A stretch of DNA of 64,000 bases from Codonopsis lanceolata (Eukaryota > Streptophyta > Magnoliopsida > Asterales > Campanulaceae). The stretch spans positions 56,307,693 to 56,371,692 of the forward strand of contig CM028379.1 of NCBI GenBank assembly GCA_013146195.2, in the 5' to 3' direction. The notes under the pieces were generated by a model. It did no database searches, was not told where the DNA came from, and worked only from the letters and a program-made list of their open reading frames with translations. The position numbers and the translations under genes are program-made. This document shows, in pieces, positions 21,257 to 32,069 of the stretch (positions are counted from its first letter, which is position 1; each line of letters begins with the position of its first letter).

Positions 21257-24091
21257 TGTGACGACCCGACCCGGACCCCAATGCGAGATCCCGAGTCGCG
21301 CCGTCCAAATAGACAAGTTAAACACACAAGCATGCGCAAGTAGATTTACGAAATTCATGTGGCGCAACATTGCATACGAATAACAACTCGGCTACACTTG
21401 GCCGGAAAAACAACTTAAATTAAACAAGTCATCTGGCGTTACAGCCGGAACCCAACAACTACTCCTACAATTAACACATGCTTATAAAACTCAACGGCCA
21501 CAACATGCCGGAGACAACAACAACAATAATACTTTAAGCAAGCTTTAGCGGAAGAAACTGTGATGAACCAACAACATATAAACAGGCTCGACATATAGTC
21601 GGCATACCAAAAGATTACAAGTGTCAAATATTCAAGTTACTACAACAACAAATCCCAAGCCAAGTCTACATGACTTGCTTCCCAACGTCCTTTCCAAAAT
21701 AAAAGATTAACTAGTGAAAGTCCAAAAGAGCAACCTTGCTCACAAACGACCAAGCGAAGAAGCGAGTCTAGCGTGGGACGTCTCCTCGGCTTTGATCTAA
21801 GGAAAACAAAGCAAACAAATAGGGTAAGTCGAAAGACTTAGTAAGTTACTAAAATATGCATGTTCATGTTATAGTATGACATTTATCACAATTATGGCAT
21901 ATTATCATCATTTAACACTTAGCACCTCATTCACATAAGTGCGTAAAATAAATCATACAAGTAGGATATGATAGTCACGGCCGCTTCGTAGCTCCTGCAA
22001 AACGTTCTGTTACTGGTTCGTGCCATCAATGTTATGTGAATTCATCGACTCATACCGAGAACCTACTCGATTTCATTAGCAAGCCAATGCGGCACGTATT
22101 GATACGGCAAGGCTACTTCCCACTGCGGCCCACAAGGTGTGTGTGTAGTCAGGGTGCGGCGATCCATAGCGAGCACGAATCCCATAATTCGTGAAGGCAA
22201 TGCATCGTCCCACCCTGACTTGATAAACAAACCAATTAATGCCAGCTGGACTCAATGCAATGCACAAGTAGATATTTACTTGACTTAAACCAATCAAGGA
22301 TCGAATTCGACAAGAGCGAACTCGACCAACCAAGTAGGGTGTTAATCTCTACCATAATCATGTGAAGGCAATTAACTGCTCAAAACCAATGCTTCATAAC
22401 GACTTTGCAAATAATTATATCAAGCTCATATTTGAGTAAACTTAATCAAACGGTGTCCAAACTTCGTAGGGATTGAAATTAGAGTTTAACATGTTCAATT
22501 CTTCCCTAGAGTCGACTCCGTTGAGTCTTTCCTCTAAATTCCCAATTTTGGGGAAATTGAAGCTATATGCTTCATAACCCAACCTAGGTCACTTCTAAGT
22601 TCAACAAGGATGTAAATTCACCCAAAACATTTCAATGTAATTCATGTTCCTTATATAGTCCAATATTAAGGATATAACCCATAACAATTTTCACACATAA
22701 CACATAGGCATAATTTAGGGCATTCCCAAATAATATCACTTTCATCAACAAACATACTATATTTTTCTAACGTGTTCAAGACCTCAATTAACATGATGAA
22801 AGAGTAATTTAAACTCTCAAAGGCAAGAAATCCACCTAGACATGCCCCTAGCAAAATCATACATTTAAAATTCAAATGGAAAGCATAGGAAGCAATTATG
22901 TGTCCTCATTGACCTCATACATCATAAACTTTGTTTCCTTAGGGTCAATGAGAACTAAAAAGAAGAAGAGTAACTTACCTAGCTTGAGTGAAAACTCAAG
23001 AGAATCAAAATCTAAATGGTGAAGTCGTTCCTCTCGTCGCACCCGTCAAGAATCCAAGGTTTGGCGGCAATCGAACGGTTGAATCTTTGTAGATCGGAGG
23101 AAGAAGATGAAGCTAGGGCTCAAAACTCAAGCCCCCAACTCACTCTCTCTCTAAAGTGTAAGAAAAGGATGAACAAATGAGAGATTTACTGAAAATTTGG
23201 CCAAGGCTTGGTATTTATACCTCCCAAAATGAGAAGGGTACAAGAGGTATTTCTCAAGTGCAATTAGTAGAAATTAGGAAGTGATCAAACACTAAACCAA
23301 CCTAAATTAACTTCTAATTAGTGTTAGGACATGATTAGGACTAAGTATGGGTGGTTAGGAAGGGTTTAGAGGGGGTTTAATGAGGGTAGGATAGGCATTT
23401 CACGTCAAAACTCAAAACAGGGGAAAATCCCGTAATTGCACATCCAGAGGTTGAGGCGGGCGCCTCATGTGTGCCCAGGCGGGCGCCTCACTTGCTGAGG
23501 CTTCTTCCAAGTTCAGTCCATTTTGTAATTGCTCCCTGCATTTGAGGCGGGCGCCTCGCAAGGTGCCAGGCGGGCGCCTCGGCTCCAGAACCTCCAAAAC
23601 TTGGTCTAAACTTGTCCTAAATGATCCCAAACTTATGGGCAATCATTCTAAGGTCTAACCCTACTCAAAACGAGTCGGAAACGCACCCGAACGACACCCG
23701 GAACAAGATAGAACAAGGCTCAACTCACGCGACGAATGATCAACGAATCAAACTACAATCAAACACCATTCAAACTAGGATAACTTGGACATGAAAAAGA
23801 CTTGTTTCAACATGGTTAAGACCTGAATATAAAGCCAAGAACTCAACGAACACTTCGTACGACGAAATAGAGGCAAATACGAGCAACGAGGGGAATCGCT
23901 AAGGCCAAAATCAAAACGATCGAACCGGCGATTCAACAAACAAGCTTACGCGATTCTAAACATGTTAAGAACTTCAAGAATGATTTAAGAATGATTATAA
24001 AACATTTATAAACTAGGTAAACATGCTCACAATCAACAAGAAATCAAGAAGACAAGCATACAATGCACATGCAAGAATATGGGGTGTTACA
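21257..24091 (-). mobile_element. Solo LTR (2835 bp), probable Tekay-type chromovirus, inserted in Pack-MULE 1
   Basis: Flanked by an exact 5-bp TSD, GAGAT (21252-21256 and 24092-24096), within the captured exon. On the minus strand it starts TGTAACACCCC and ends GGGTCGTCACA, as in many Tekay (Del) LTRs. It has a TATA box (GGTATAAATACC, minus, near 23222-23211) and a downstream transcribed-looking leader with a CTAGGTAAGT donor-like site. No coding region and no second LTR, so recombination between LTRs probably removed the rest. Lineage is inferred from termini and size only. Confidence 0.75.
23453..23580. repeat. Four copies of a GAGGCGGGCGCCTC palindrome in the solo LTR
   Basis: Copies at 23453-23466, 23477-23489, 23544-23557 and 23568-23580, each a GAGGCG/CGCCTC stem with a GG loop (copies 2 and 4 begin AGG). 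These are strongly GC-rich islands in an AT-rich LTR. Confidence 0.9.
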
Positions 24092-24290
24092 GAGATGATG
24101 GAGTCCTTGTCGGAGAGCTCGTGGCGGAGGTCGGAGGCTTCGGATTCTAGAGCGAAAACACGTGTCGAGAGGGCAATGGAGGTGATTTTACGAGCTACAT
24201 CAAGTTGTTCAAATGGATCTAACGGTAGTACCTCCAATACCTCCTGGGGAAGATCGAAATTCGCGCCTCCCGATTCTTTCGCCGACATTT
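24092..24290 (-). pseudogene. Captured exon 1 of At4g15545-like gene, copy 2, 5' part with start codon
   Basis: The minus strand has ATG at 24288-24286 followed by SAKESGGANFDLPQEVLEV and the same DPFEQLDVARKITSIALSTR domain, down to the insertion point of the solo LTR. The rest of this copy (LQSQIQSLDSTLSETFFKL) lies at 21256-21170. Upstream (24291-24456) is C/T-rich 5'-UTR-like sequence and AT-rich sequence, probably captured from the donor gene's 5' flank. Differences from copy 1 are few (S/F in ALSTRVxALE, L/F near the end). Confidence 0.75.
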
Positions 24291-24456
24291 TTTCTCTCCC
24301 CCCGCCCCCTCCACTATCCTCCTTTTTCTTTTTCACTTTTTTTTAAATTTAATTTTGATTTTTATACATATATAATATAGTTATATACATAGAGCTACAA
24401 TAATGTGACAGAAAGAAAGGACAGAAATGTTGACTTCGCGTCAGGCAACTACCCGT

Positions 24457-24644
24457 GGAAAAGACACTAAAGCCCTCACGTGAGCTGCACAATTGATCAT
24501 TAACGGTGATAATAAACGGCGTGAGGGGCTAGGGACCACCGATGAGCCAAAAAGCTCTAATTTGGTCAGTGGTGAAACTTTTGAAAGGTTGAGGACTAAT
24601 GGTGTGCTTGGCCAAAGTTCAGGGACTAATTGTACACTTATCCC
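24457..24644 (-). repeat. Pack-MULE 1 right TIR
   Basis: Complement of 20476-20663. Ends GTACACTTATCCC directly before the TSD TATATACTA. Confidence 0.92.
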
Positions 24645-24653
24645 TATATACTA

Positions 24654-25110
24654 AGTGCTCTTTTAGTGCAACGTTTTGAAAATACAGTTTTTTTAAAATT
24701 CAACATTTATAAAACACATCATTTTCTAAGCGCAGTTTTATTTTTGTAAACATGTTTGGAAAACTATTTCAAAACGCTATTTTTCATAAACAAAATAGTT
24801 ATAAACGCATCATATTTTTAAAACACTTCAAATTGGAACGTTTTAAAACGTTGTATTGAAACACTTTTAAAAAGAAAACACTGTGTTTTTTCTTAGTGTT
24901 TTGATCAAAACGCTCTACCAAACAAGCTATAAATTATTGTGTTGTTTTGATTTTCTAAGCCAAGATAAGTGTTTAATATTCAATTAAAGTTTGACAAAAA
25001 CTTTTTATTTTTTTCAAAATTATAAAACACGCAATCCACATGTACTCTTAGATGAAAACAACTTGAAGTTTAAGGGTCATTTACGTGACATCAAAGCATT
25101 GTTATGATAT
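24654..25110. other. Intergenic; AACGTTTT/AAAACG-rich tract, no gene
   Basis: 24670-24930 is rich in AAAACG and CGTTTT words in both orientations and may be an old foldback element, but clear ends were not found. Confidence 0.4.
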
Positions 25111-25118
25111 CTTGGTAT

Positions 25119-25378
25119 GAATAGAAAATCAAAAGAGTTTTGACGAAGCTATGTGAAATTGGAATTTTTTGGAGTTCTTTTTTTGGAATTTATTAAAGTT
25201 GCAAGTCAAAGCCCACATCGTACGCACATGAAAAGTCATATACATACTGTTTCTGAATATACTACTTCCCCATTATCAAGCCCTAATAAAAAGACACGTT
25301 ACTATCAACGCACGCCCGCGCCACTATTCCTTATCGTTGCACAACCGCGCCACGTTACCAAGGAGCTTATGCACCATT
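25119..25378 (+). repeat. Local duplication, copy A (pair with 27247-27600)
   Basis: GAATAGAAAATCAAAAGAGTTTTGACGAAGCTATGTGAAATTGG and about 210 following bases (GCCCACATCGTACGCACATG, CAAGCCCTAATAAAAAGACA, ACCGCGCCACGTTACCAAGG) recur in copy B. Copy B has taken in a hAT element and a SINE. Confidence 0.9.
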
Positions 25379-25397
25379 TTCCAATATTCCAATTCCT

Positions 25398-25503
25398 TTA
25401 GTACCACACCTAATTTTGATATTTTTTACTTTAATCATTAAAGAACCTAATACTTTTATATAGGTATCAAAATTTGATTTTGACCCCTACCATTGGACTT
25501 ACC
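25398..25503. mobile_element. Partial TIR-MITE (AGTCCAATGGT family), right half
   Basis: Aligns with 30040-30147 of the fuller copy at 29870-30147, including TACCATTGGACTTA at its end. Confidence 0.6.
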
Positions 25504-25944
25504 ATACATTTAGTATGAATAGAAAAGCAAAAGAGTTGTGACTAGGGGTGGCAAAAATTTATCCAATCCATTGGGTTATCTATTATATCCATTATAAAAG
25601 ACTTATTGGTTATTATCCATTAACACCCAATTAGGTTAATGGATGTTAATGGATATTATCCATTAACACCCATTAACAAAATGGATAATTATGGATAATT
25701 AACCGGTTATCCATCGGATTTATCCACTAATGTCACCACCGTCAACGGTCTCCACCCACCTCCGGCCACCGCCTCCCACCCAACGTCGGCAGCCACCACC
25801 GCCCGCCGCTACCCACCACCGGCCACCGCCGCCGCTGCCCACCATCTCCAACTGCCACCGCCGCCCACCATCACCACCCGCCGCCGGAAACTGCCACTAA
25901 CCACCGCCAACTCTTTACTTAAAAATAATAATAATTAAATGCAT

Positions 25945-26025
25945 AGCTTACCATTAGCGAGATTCGAACTCACTAAATTGTCTTACAACAAAGCTTGTTA
26001 CCACTAAACTAAACCACTTTTTGAT
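25945..26025 (-). ncRNA. tRNA-like (SINE-head) segment inside the hAT element
   Basis: The minus strand carries an A-box-like TGGTTTAGTTTAGTGG (26016-26001) and B box GAGTTCGAATC (25971-25961) about 40 bases apart. No full cloverleaf can be drawn, so it is more likely the head of an old SINE than a tRNA gene. Confidence 0.35.
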
Positions 26026-26880
26026 ATGTAGTTGAAAGTTAATATAAATATAAACAAGTAATCATAAAAATTATTGATTATTATGAACGTATTTGTTATT
26101 TATTTTGGATTAAGAATATTTGTTTGTTATTTATAATTTATAATTTATAATTATAATGAATATAAATTTTTAATTTTTTAATAAGGTATTTGACTTTTTA
26201 ATTTTTTTCTTACTTTTACATAATTATTTATTAGTGTCAAATCAATAAACACGTATATTTTATATCTCACAATTATAAAGACTATTATAAAATTTTGACA
26301 ACTTTATATATATTAGGTGATAAAAATAGTGTCCCATTGCAAAAAGCAAGGGAGCAACTGCAAGCTCTTAAAGTTTTGAAGGGAAATTTTGATTTATTTT
26401 AGTTTCTGTTGTCTTTAGTTTTTACAAGAAAAATTAGATTATGATTTTTGAGATTCATTATGATTAGCCGAAAGATGTTGGTTACTTGTGAGTTTTTGAA
26501 GGCTTACTGTTTTAATTTGGATATGAGAAATAGTATTTTTACTTATATTTTTATGACTAAATTTTTGAAAGTTGCCCGAAACGAAGAGAGTATTGGTCTG
26601 ATAGTCGTGGGTGTTTGTTAGTATAGTCGGAATCATAACTATCCATTGCTTGTTGTCTTTTTTAAATTTTGTATATGTTACTTTTTTTATTCTACTATAA
26701 TTTCTCTAATTTATTTGGAAGGACAAAAATATTTTATAGCCAACATGTGTCAAGACAACTGAAGCATTTTGTGATATAGAGTTTCCTAGAAAGGTCCCTA
26801 AGCTATGGTTGTTTTGCTTGTCAATTGCAATTAACACAAGTTATAGTTGTGTTATTCTTTAAGTGTGTTGTGTGAGTGCT

Positions 26881-26884
<4 letters not shown>

Positions 26885-26972
<88 letters not shown>
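26885..26972. repeat. (AT)n followed by (GT)n microsatellite
   Basis: About 40 bases of AT dinucleotides pass directly into about 45 bases of GT dinucleotides. Confidence 0.97.
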
Positions 26973-26973
<1 letters not shown>

Positions 26974-27246
26974 TTTTGTACGTTTTTTTATGTGTTGTGA
27001 TTGGTGAATAATAATATATCTAGAAAAGTAATACTCAAAAATAAATTAAAATATGATGTTACTTAATGGGTATTATCCGGATAATATCCATTTATTAATG
27101 GATAATTGATTGATTATCCATTAACACCCATTAAGCTTAACGGGTGTTTTTGGATATTATCCAAAAACACCCATTAAGCTTAATGGGTACATAATGGTTT
27201 TATCCAAATTATCCGGTAACACCCAATTGCCACCCCTAGTTGTGAC

Positions 27247-27600
27247 GAAGCTATGTGAAATCGCCCTGGGTGGTCCAAATAGACAGTGGTCATGAGTGCC
27301 TGTGCTCGATTCTTTCCACGCCCATTGTGAGCAAAAAAAAAAAAAAAGCTATGTGAAATTGGAATTTTTTGGAGTTCTTTTTTTTGGAATTTATTAAAGT
27401 TGCAAGTCAAAGCCCACATCGTACGCACATGAAAAGTCATATACATGCTGTTTCTGAATACTTCCCCATTATCAAGCCCTAATAAAAAGACACGTTACTA
27501 TCGACGCACGCCCGCACCACTATTCCCTATCGTTGCGACACTGCAACCGCGCCACGTTACCAAGGCGCTTATGAACCATCATCGTTGGCTGTTATTTAAA
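27247..27600 (+). repeat. Local duplication, copy B
   Basis: Matches 25140-25378 once the SINE (27262-27346) and one TSD copy are removed. Its upstream part is at 25511-25535, separated by the hAT element. Confidence 0.88.
27262..27346 (+). mobile_element. Short SINE with poly-A tail, 13-bp TSD
   Basis: AGCTATGTGAAAT occurs at 27249-27261 and 27347-27359. The 85-bp insert ends in about 15 A residues and holds a B-box-like GCTCGATTC. It is probably a 5'-truncated or very short SINE. Copy A of the duplication has the empty site. Confidence 0.85.
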
Positions 27601-27636
27601 AAATCGCGTAATCCTATCTTACAAACTTTATTATAA

Positions 27637-28864
27637 GGGTTAAGTATATTAATAGTCCCTTAATTTTGACCAAATGCATTATCAGTCCCTTAACTTTAAA
27701 ATTTTTTACCACCGATTAAAGTAGATCTTTTTTACTCATCAGAGGTCTAAAGTCCTAACGCCGTTTGTGTATTTATGTTAAATGAACATATGCCACTCAC
27801 ATACACAAAATAAGGAGGCCATGTATAGCATCATTAAAATAAGAAGACAATTAACCATGATAGAAGATGAAGGGGGCCTGAATTGTTGCTTATTGGGTAA
27901 AATATTATCGGCCTTCCGAGTTCTGAGTCCCAGCCGAACTCTGTTCATCTCCTTCTTGGATAGATTCATATTCACACTAAAACCCAACCAAACGAACTCT
28001 CCCAACACAAAAATCTTTCAATATTCGCCAATCGCCACTCACAAATATCATCTCTAAATCCTTTGAGATTTTATGTTACTGTTACCGATTTCATCAATAA
28101 TCAACTTAAGGGAAAACACATCTTCATCCTACCCCTTTTGTGTACAAAGAGAGCTGCGCTTGAAAGTGAAAAAAATGGCTCAAAATGACGGGGGCGGCGG
28201 CAAATTGATGCCGAATCTGGATCAGAACATCACTAAACTTCTCAATTTAACAGTACTCCAGTGAATCGATCACTTTATCGAAGAGATTCTTATCACTGCT
28301 GCTCACGTCACTTTCTACGAATTCAACATCGACCTCTCCCAATGGGTAACGACCCAACTCCATCTATATGCGTGTTTGTGGTTGTTTGTATATTTGTATG
28401 ATTTGATTGAATTGTTTGTTTGATTGATTCATTTTACAGAGTCGCAAGGATGTGGAAAGATCTCTTTTTGTAGTCAAGAGGTATCAACTACTGCAGTTTT
28501 TATTCTTTAGTTTGTTTTTCTTTTTTTGAATTCCAAACTTTTTATTAATAATTCCTTGATTTTTCAGTTGATGAATTAGGGCTGACCTTTAATGGGTTTG
28601 CTTCTATCCTGTCTGTCTGCCACTAGGTTTTACTTTTACTCCAGTACATATTGCCCCCTTATTTGGATGATGTTATACATGGCCCCCTTTCTTTGTGAAT
28701 GTGAGGGACATATGCTCACTTAACGGAAATACACAAACGACGTTATGGCTAGGGACCTCCGATGAGCAAAAAATGTCTACTTTGGTCAGTGGTGAAACTT
28801 TTTGAAGTTGGGGGACTGATGATGGGTTTAGGCAAAGTTCAGGGACTAATGGTACACTTAACCC
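27637..28864 (+). mobile_element. Pack-MULE 2 (1228 bp) carrying a DCP1 gene fragment
   Basis: The 9-bp TSD TTATTATAA is exact at 27628-27636 and 28865-28873. The TIRs (about 210 bp, 27637-27850 and 28650-28864) begin GGGTTAAGT and are related in sequence to the TIRs of Pack-MULE 1 (AATAGTCCCTTAA against ATTAGTCCCTGAA). No transposase. The cargo is the 5' end of a decapping-protein gene with its intron. Confidence 0.9.
28175..28480 (+). pseudogene. DCP1: Captured 5' fragment of DCP1 (mRNA-decapping protein): exon 1, intron 1, exon 2
   Basis: Exon 1 (28175-28345, 57 codons) reads MAQNDGGGGKLMPNLDQN, then KLLNLTVLQ-stop-IDHFIEEIL and ITAAHVTFYEFNIDLSQW. After GTAACG...TTTTACAG (28346-28439) exon 2 (28440-28480) reads SRKDVERSLFVVKR and stops at an AG/GTATCA donor. 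This is the start of the plant DCP1 EVH1-like domain, which activates DCP2 in mRNA 5' decapping in P-bodies. Codon 30 is TGA (28262-28264) where an Arg codon is expected, probably CGA to TGA. The retained intron shows genomic capture, not a cDNA. Only about 70 residues are present, so no functional DCP1 could be made. Confidence 0.85.
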
Positions 28865-29069
28865 TTATTATAAATATTGATATATTACAAATTTCTCTTT
28901 ACAAAAATGACGAAAATAGTCCCTTTACATTTTGGTTTTCTCGGGATTGGACCTTGAACTAAAATTTTGAAAAACTTTGTCCTTGTGCATGTCAATGTCA
29001 ACACAATTGGTCCTTCCTTTAATTATGTTAATTTCCTACCGTTATGTCCACCAATTTGCATGTCATGTA

Positions 29070-29327
29070 CTTCCTCCGTCCCTAAATAATCGTCTGGGTT
29101 GACCCGGCGCACAGTTTAAAAAAAAATAATTGACTTGATTATTTATATTGGTTTAATGTGTAGTTTCCTTTAATGTTCATGTATATGTGGCTCATAATTA
29201 AAGTAGAGTGAAAAAGTAAGGGTAAAGTAGTAAAAGTGATGTTCTAAAAAGGTAAGTTTCAAAGTGGACAATTATTTTGGGACGGACGAAAAAGGAAAGG
29301 AGGACGATAATTTAGGGACGGAGGAAG
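29070..29327. mobile_element. Stowaway-like MITE (258 bp), TA TSD
   Basis: CTTCCTCCGTCCCTAAATAAT at the left pairs with ATTTAGGGACGGAGGAAG at the right, flanked by TA on both sides. This is the Tc1/mariner Stowaway signature. Confidence 0.9.
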
Positions 29328-29869
29328 TAATATTTTCTATGGGTAATATTGTCATTTTACTAACAAAAGTACGGGGACGATTTTTGTCCATGAATACAGC
29401 ACATCATCTTGCCATTGCTTAATCATGGAAGGAGTAGAAAGAGCTTGCTCACTGCGCAATGGGTTGTTGCATGGAGATATATGGATCTAAATGTGCTTAA
29501 TTTCAATAATATCTTAAAAATAGCGGCTCTAATTCTATCTCCGCTTTCGTCCCCAATTTCTCTCATCAATTCATCATTCTCTATAAACGAAAATTGATCC
29601 TCCCACCATGTATTAATAAATTGATGGGGCCATTTTACCCATCATTTTTTAATAGCACATAAACAGAAAAAAAAAATATAAGAAGATCATTACACTACTA
29701 TTTGACGAAGAGTGAGAGATGGGCAGTTCTCCAAATTAAGTTGGTTATAAAAACTAATTACAAAACTATTTCCAATAAGGAAAAACATCAGATATTTTTT
29801 GTGAAATCGATCTCTCTAATTTGACACATAGTGTGTTGGTGTGCTCAGTCTTACAAATTCGGATCCGTT
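29328..29869. other. Inside the degenerate MULE; no gene
   Basis: AT-rich. A 62-codon frame at 29409-29597 has no recognisable domain. Confidence 0.5.
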
Positions 29870-30147
29870 AAGGCAAGTCCAATGGTGGTACTTGCATATA
29901 TGTATCAAAACCAAATTTTGATACCTATTGGTTATTATTCATGGGTATCAAATGATTATCTTCAACCATAGGTATCAAAATAAATGATATTAAAATTAGG
30001 TGAACTACTAAGGGAGGTATCAAATTTGGTATCTTCCCTAGTACCATACCTAATTTTGATACATTTTACTTTAACCATTGATGGGCCTAATACTTTTAAA
30101 TAAATATCAAAATTTGATTTTGATCCCTACCATTGGACTTATCCTTA
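29870..30147. mobile_element. TIR-MITE, AAGTCCAATGGT family
   Basis: Left end AAGGCAAGTCCAATGGTGG pairs with right end CTACCATTGGACTTATCCTT. Both subterminal parts carry ATTTTGATACC repeats. A half copy is at 25398-25503. The superfamily is unclear because no convincing TSD was found. Confidence 0.75.
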
Positions 30148-30606
30148 GATAAAACAGGAAATAAACCCCTCTAATAATATTAATTAGTTCTAGAATATCA
30201 CACAAAAACCTGATTTGTGTATGTGTGCACGCACATGTGCACGCGTGGAAAAAATCAAGGTGAGGTAGAAAAGATCATTACAAACTCTCTAAAACTCATT
30301 TTAGAGATTTTTAAATTAAATCTATGGGAGTCAAACCAACTTCCATCAATCAACTAAATAACTCTTCTAATTTGAAGAGTTGTTTACCTTGAATAGTACC
30401 TCTCTCCATTTTTTTTCATAAATTTCATGTATTCCTCACAGCAAAGAGTGAGTCAATTTTTTAAAAAATAAAATGAACTTAATTGATTGATTTTTTAATG
30501 AACTTTTTGTTGAAAATTGATAAAATTAGACGGAACGACCATTTGCAAACATTAGGGACAAATCTCGAGAATACCAAAATGTATAGGGGCCATTTGTGTC
30601 ATTTGG

Positions 30607-31347
30607 CCTTTTGCTTTTAAGGTCACGTGAAAAAGGGACCCAACATTAAAACAACATATTTGCAAAATTGTTGTATCCAATATAGTGTAGAAAGTTGACG
30701 ATTTGTTTGGAATAGGCAACAAAAAAATAAAATAATTATTTAGGAACACATGAAGTAATATTTTTAGTCGAGCATTATATGAAAACCAATCAATTTTCAA
30801 ATGTTATCATCAATCATTAAATGTGGATAAACTTTTAACATGTAAAAGTTCTTTTATTTTTTAATTGAGAGTTATGATTAAAAATTAAAAAAAAAATACT
30901 CCATTTGTTTCTAAATAGTATCTCCAATGGAGACTTCGAATCTTTAAAATGGAGCCAAAATCCACTATTTCTCCTTCCAAGGGAGACTTCAAATAGGTCT
31001 TCAAAATGAAGACCTTCTCCAACTACTTCAAATTTGGTGCAACATGGGAGGGCTTTTATCTTCACTCTCCTCCATTTTTCTTTTTCTTTTCTTTTGTTTA
31101 AATAATAGTTTCATTTTTTAACTTTTATTTATATTATTAGTTTTGTTTATTGATTTATATATTGTATACTAGTTTTGTGTTTTGGGTTAAGTAGTAGTTT
31201 TGTGTTTTAGGTTAAATGCTAGTTTTGTGTTTGATTTAAATACTACATAAAATTAATTCAATACTTGTTTTGTGTTTTAGTTTTTATTTATATTGTTAGT
31301 TTTGCGATTTGATTTTTACACTATTAAATTCTTGCATTTAATTATTA
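30607..31347. other. Intergenic; left half of an old TIR element split by Retand-1
   Basis: 30915-31080 (TATCTCCAATGGAGACTTC, ATCTTTAAAA) resembles the complement of 51800-51935 (GATTGGAGATGATAG, TTTAAAGAT, GAGATAATGG). The Retand-1 insertion at 31353 probably split one element. No gene is present. Confidence 0.35.
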
Positions 31348-31352
31348 ATTTT

Positions 31353-32069
31353 TGATGCATCCAAAATAATCCACGGACACATTGGGCTTGAAATATCGGA
31401 TATCTGGCTTTCAATCTATCCTGATCTTTAGGCCCAAACCTGTCAAGAAATCAAACACAAACTATTAACTAGGCAGGGGCTTACCCTGCAAAAGCACTCC
31501 GACGCGGGAATCAGTATTTACCCAGTTCAATAATCAATTTGATAAAGTTTTGTCTAGGCAAAAATAACATACCTCCCTCCTCCATTTGGAAGGGTTTATA
31601 TAGCCCATTTTGAGAGCTAAGTAAACTGCTAATTGAATGTTGGAGCGTGTAGGGCGGTCACATTAAAAACCACGTTCAACTGAATGGCCACGTCTTAAAC
31701 CTGAAGGCGGATTTCCCAGAGGTAACTACCCACATCCAAAATGACCGTTGCTGAATTACCACGCACATAGCGAGCATGCTCGCCTTGACCTATCTTCTTC
31801 CTCGTTGTATACATGGAGCCTTGCTTGCTACGTATTTGGCCCCAGCTCATTAAACACTTGAACCTTGCTTGCTACGTACTTGGCTGCGGCAGCCTCTAGA
31901 CTTCCGGGGGAGGGGTGTTCGTCTGTCAGGCCAAAGTGGTTAAAGTCTGGGCGCTGCTCGCTCTTGACTTGGATTTGGAACATGAAGAGTACACGTGTTT
32001 CGCTCATGGTCGAGGAAGGCATGTTGTGCACATGACCGATGCTTGGGCCTTATTGGGCCAGGAAACTCA
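31353..32069 (-). repeat. Retand-1 3' LTR (717 bp)
   Basis: The minus strand starts TGAGTTTCCTGGCCC and ends ATGCATCA. It aligns from end to end with 50953-51677 with scattered substitutions, many of them C/T or G/A. Confidence 0.93.

Larger units (their letters stand above)
20476..24644. mobile_element. Pack-MULE 1 (4169 bp), 188-bp TIRs, 9-bp TSD
   Basis: The target-site duplication TATATACTA is exact at 20467-20475 and 24645-24653. Both termini begin GGGATAAGTGTAC and stay highly similar for 188 bp (20476-20663 and 24457-24644). This is the signature of Mutator-like elements. There is no transposase. The cargo is a fragment of a host gene (At4g15545-like), present twice in tandem, plus its presumed 5' flank. 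A 2835-bp solo LTR inserted later into the second copy, so the element without it would be about 1.33 kb. Confidence 0.92.
25544..27238. mobile_element. Non-autonomous hAT element (1695 bp), 8-bp TSD
   Basis: Ends TAGGGGTGGCAA / TTGCCACCCCTA. The 8-bp TSD GTTGTGAC is exact at 25536-25543 and 27239-27246. Subterminal parts are full of TTATCCATTAACACCCATTA-like words in both orientations, as expected for hAT binding repeats. Inside are a CCACC-rich tract (25735-25910), a tRNA-like segment and an (AT)n(GT)n tract. No transposase. Confidence 0.88.
28906..30606. mobile_element. Degenerate MULE-like element with about 60-bp TIRs
   Basis: Left end AAATGACGAAAATAGTCCCT...TACATTTTGGTTTTCTCGGG matches the complement of the right end (about 30545-30606: CTCGAGAATACCAAAATGTA...ATTTGTGTCATTT). 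No clean TSD and no ORF with a domain. A Stowaway MITE and another MITE are nested inside. Confidence 0.55.

Noticed and set aside
25735..25910. Pro-rich coding exon (CCACC repeats)
   Set aside because: Low-complexity tract inside a hAT element, with no start, splice sites or continuing frame.
27180..27446. 88-codon minus-strand ORF over the short SINE
   Set aside because: It spans the hAT end, the SINE and duplicated DNA, so it is an accidental frame.
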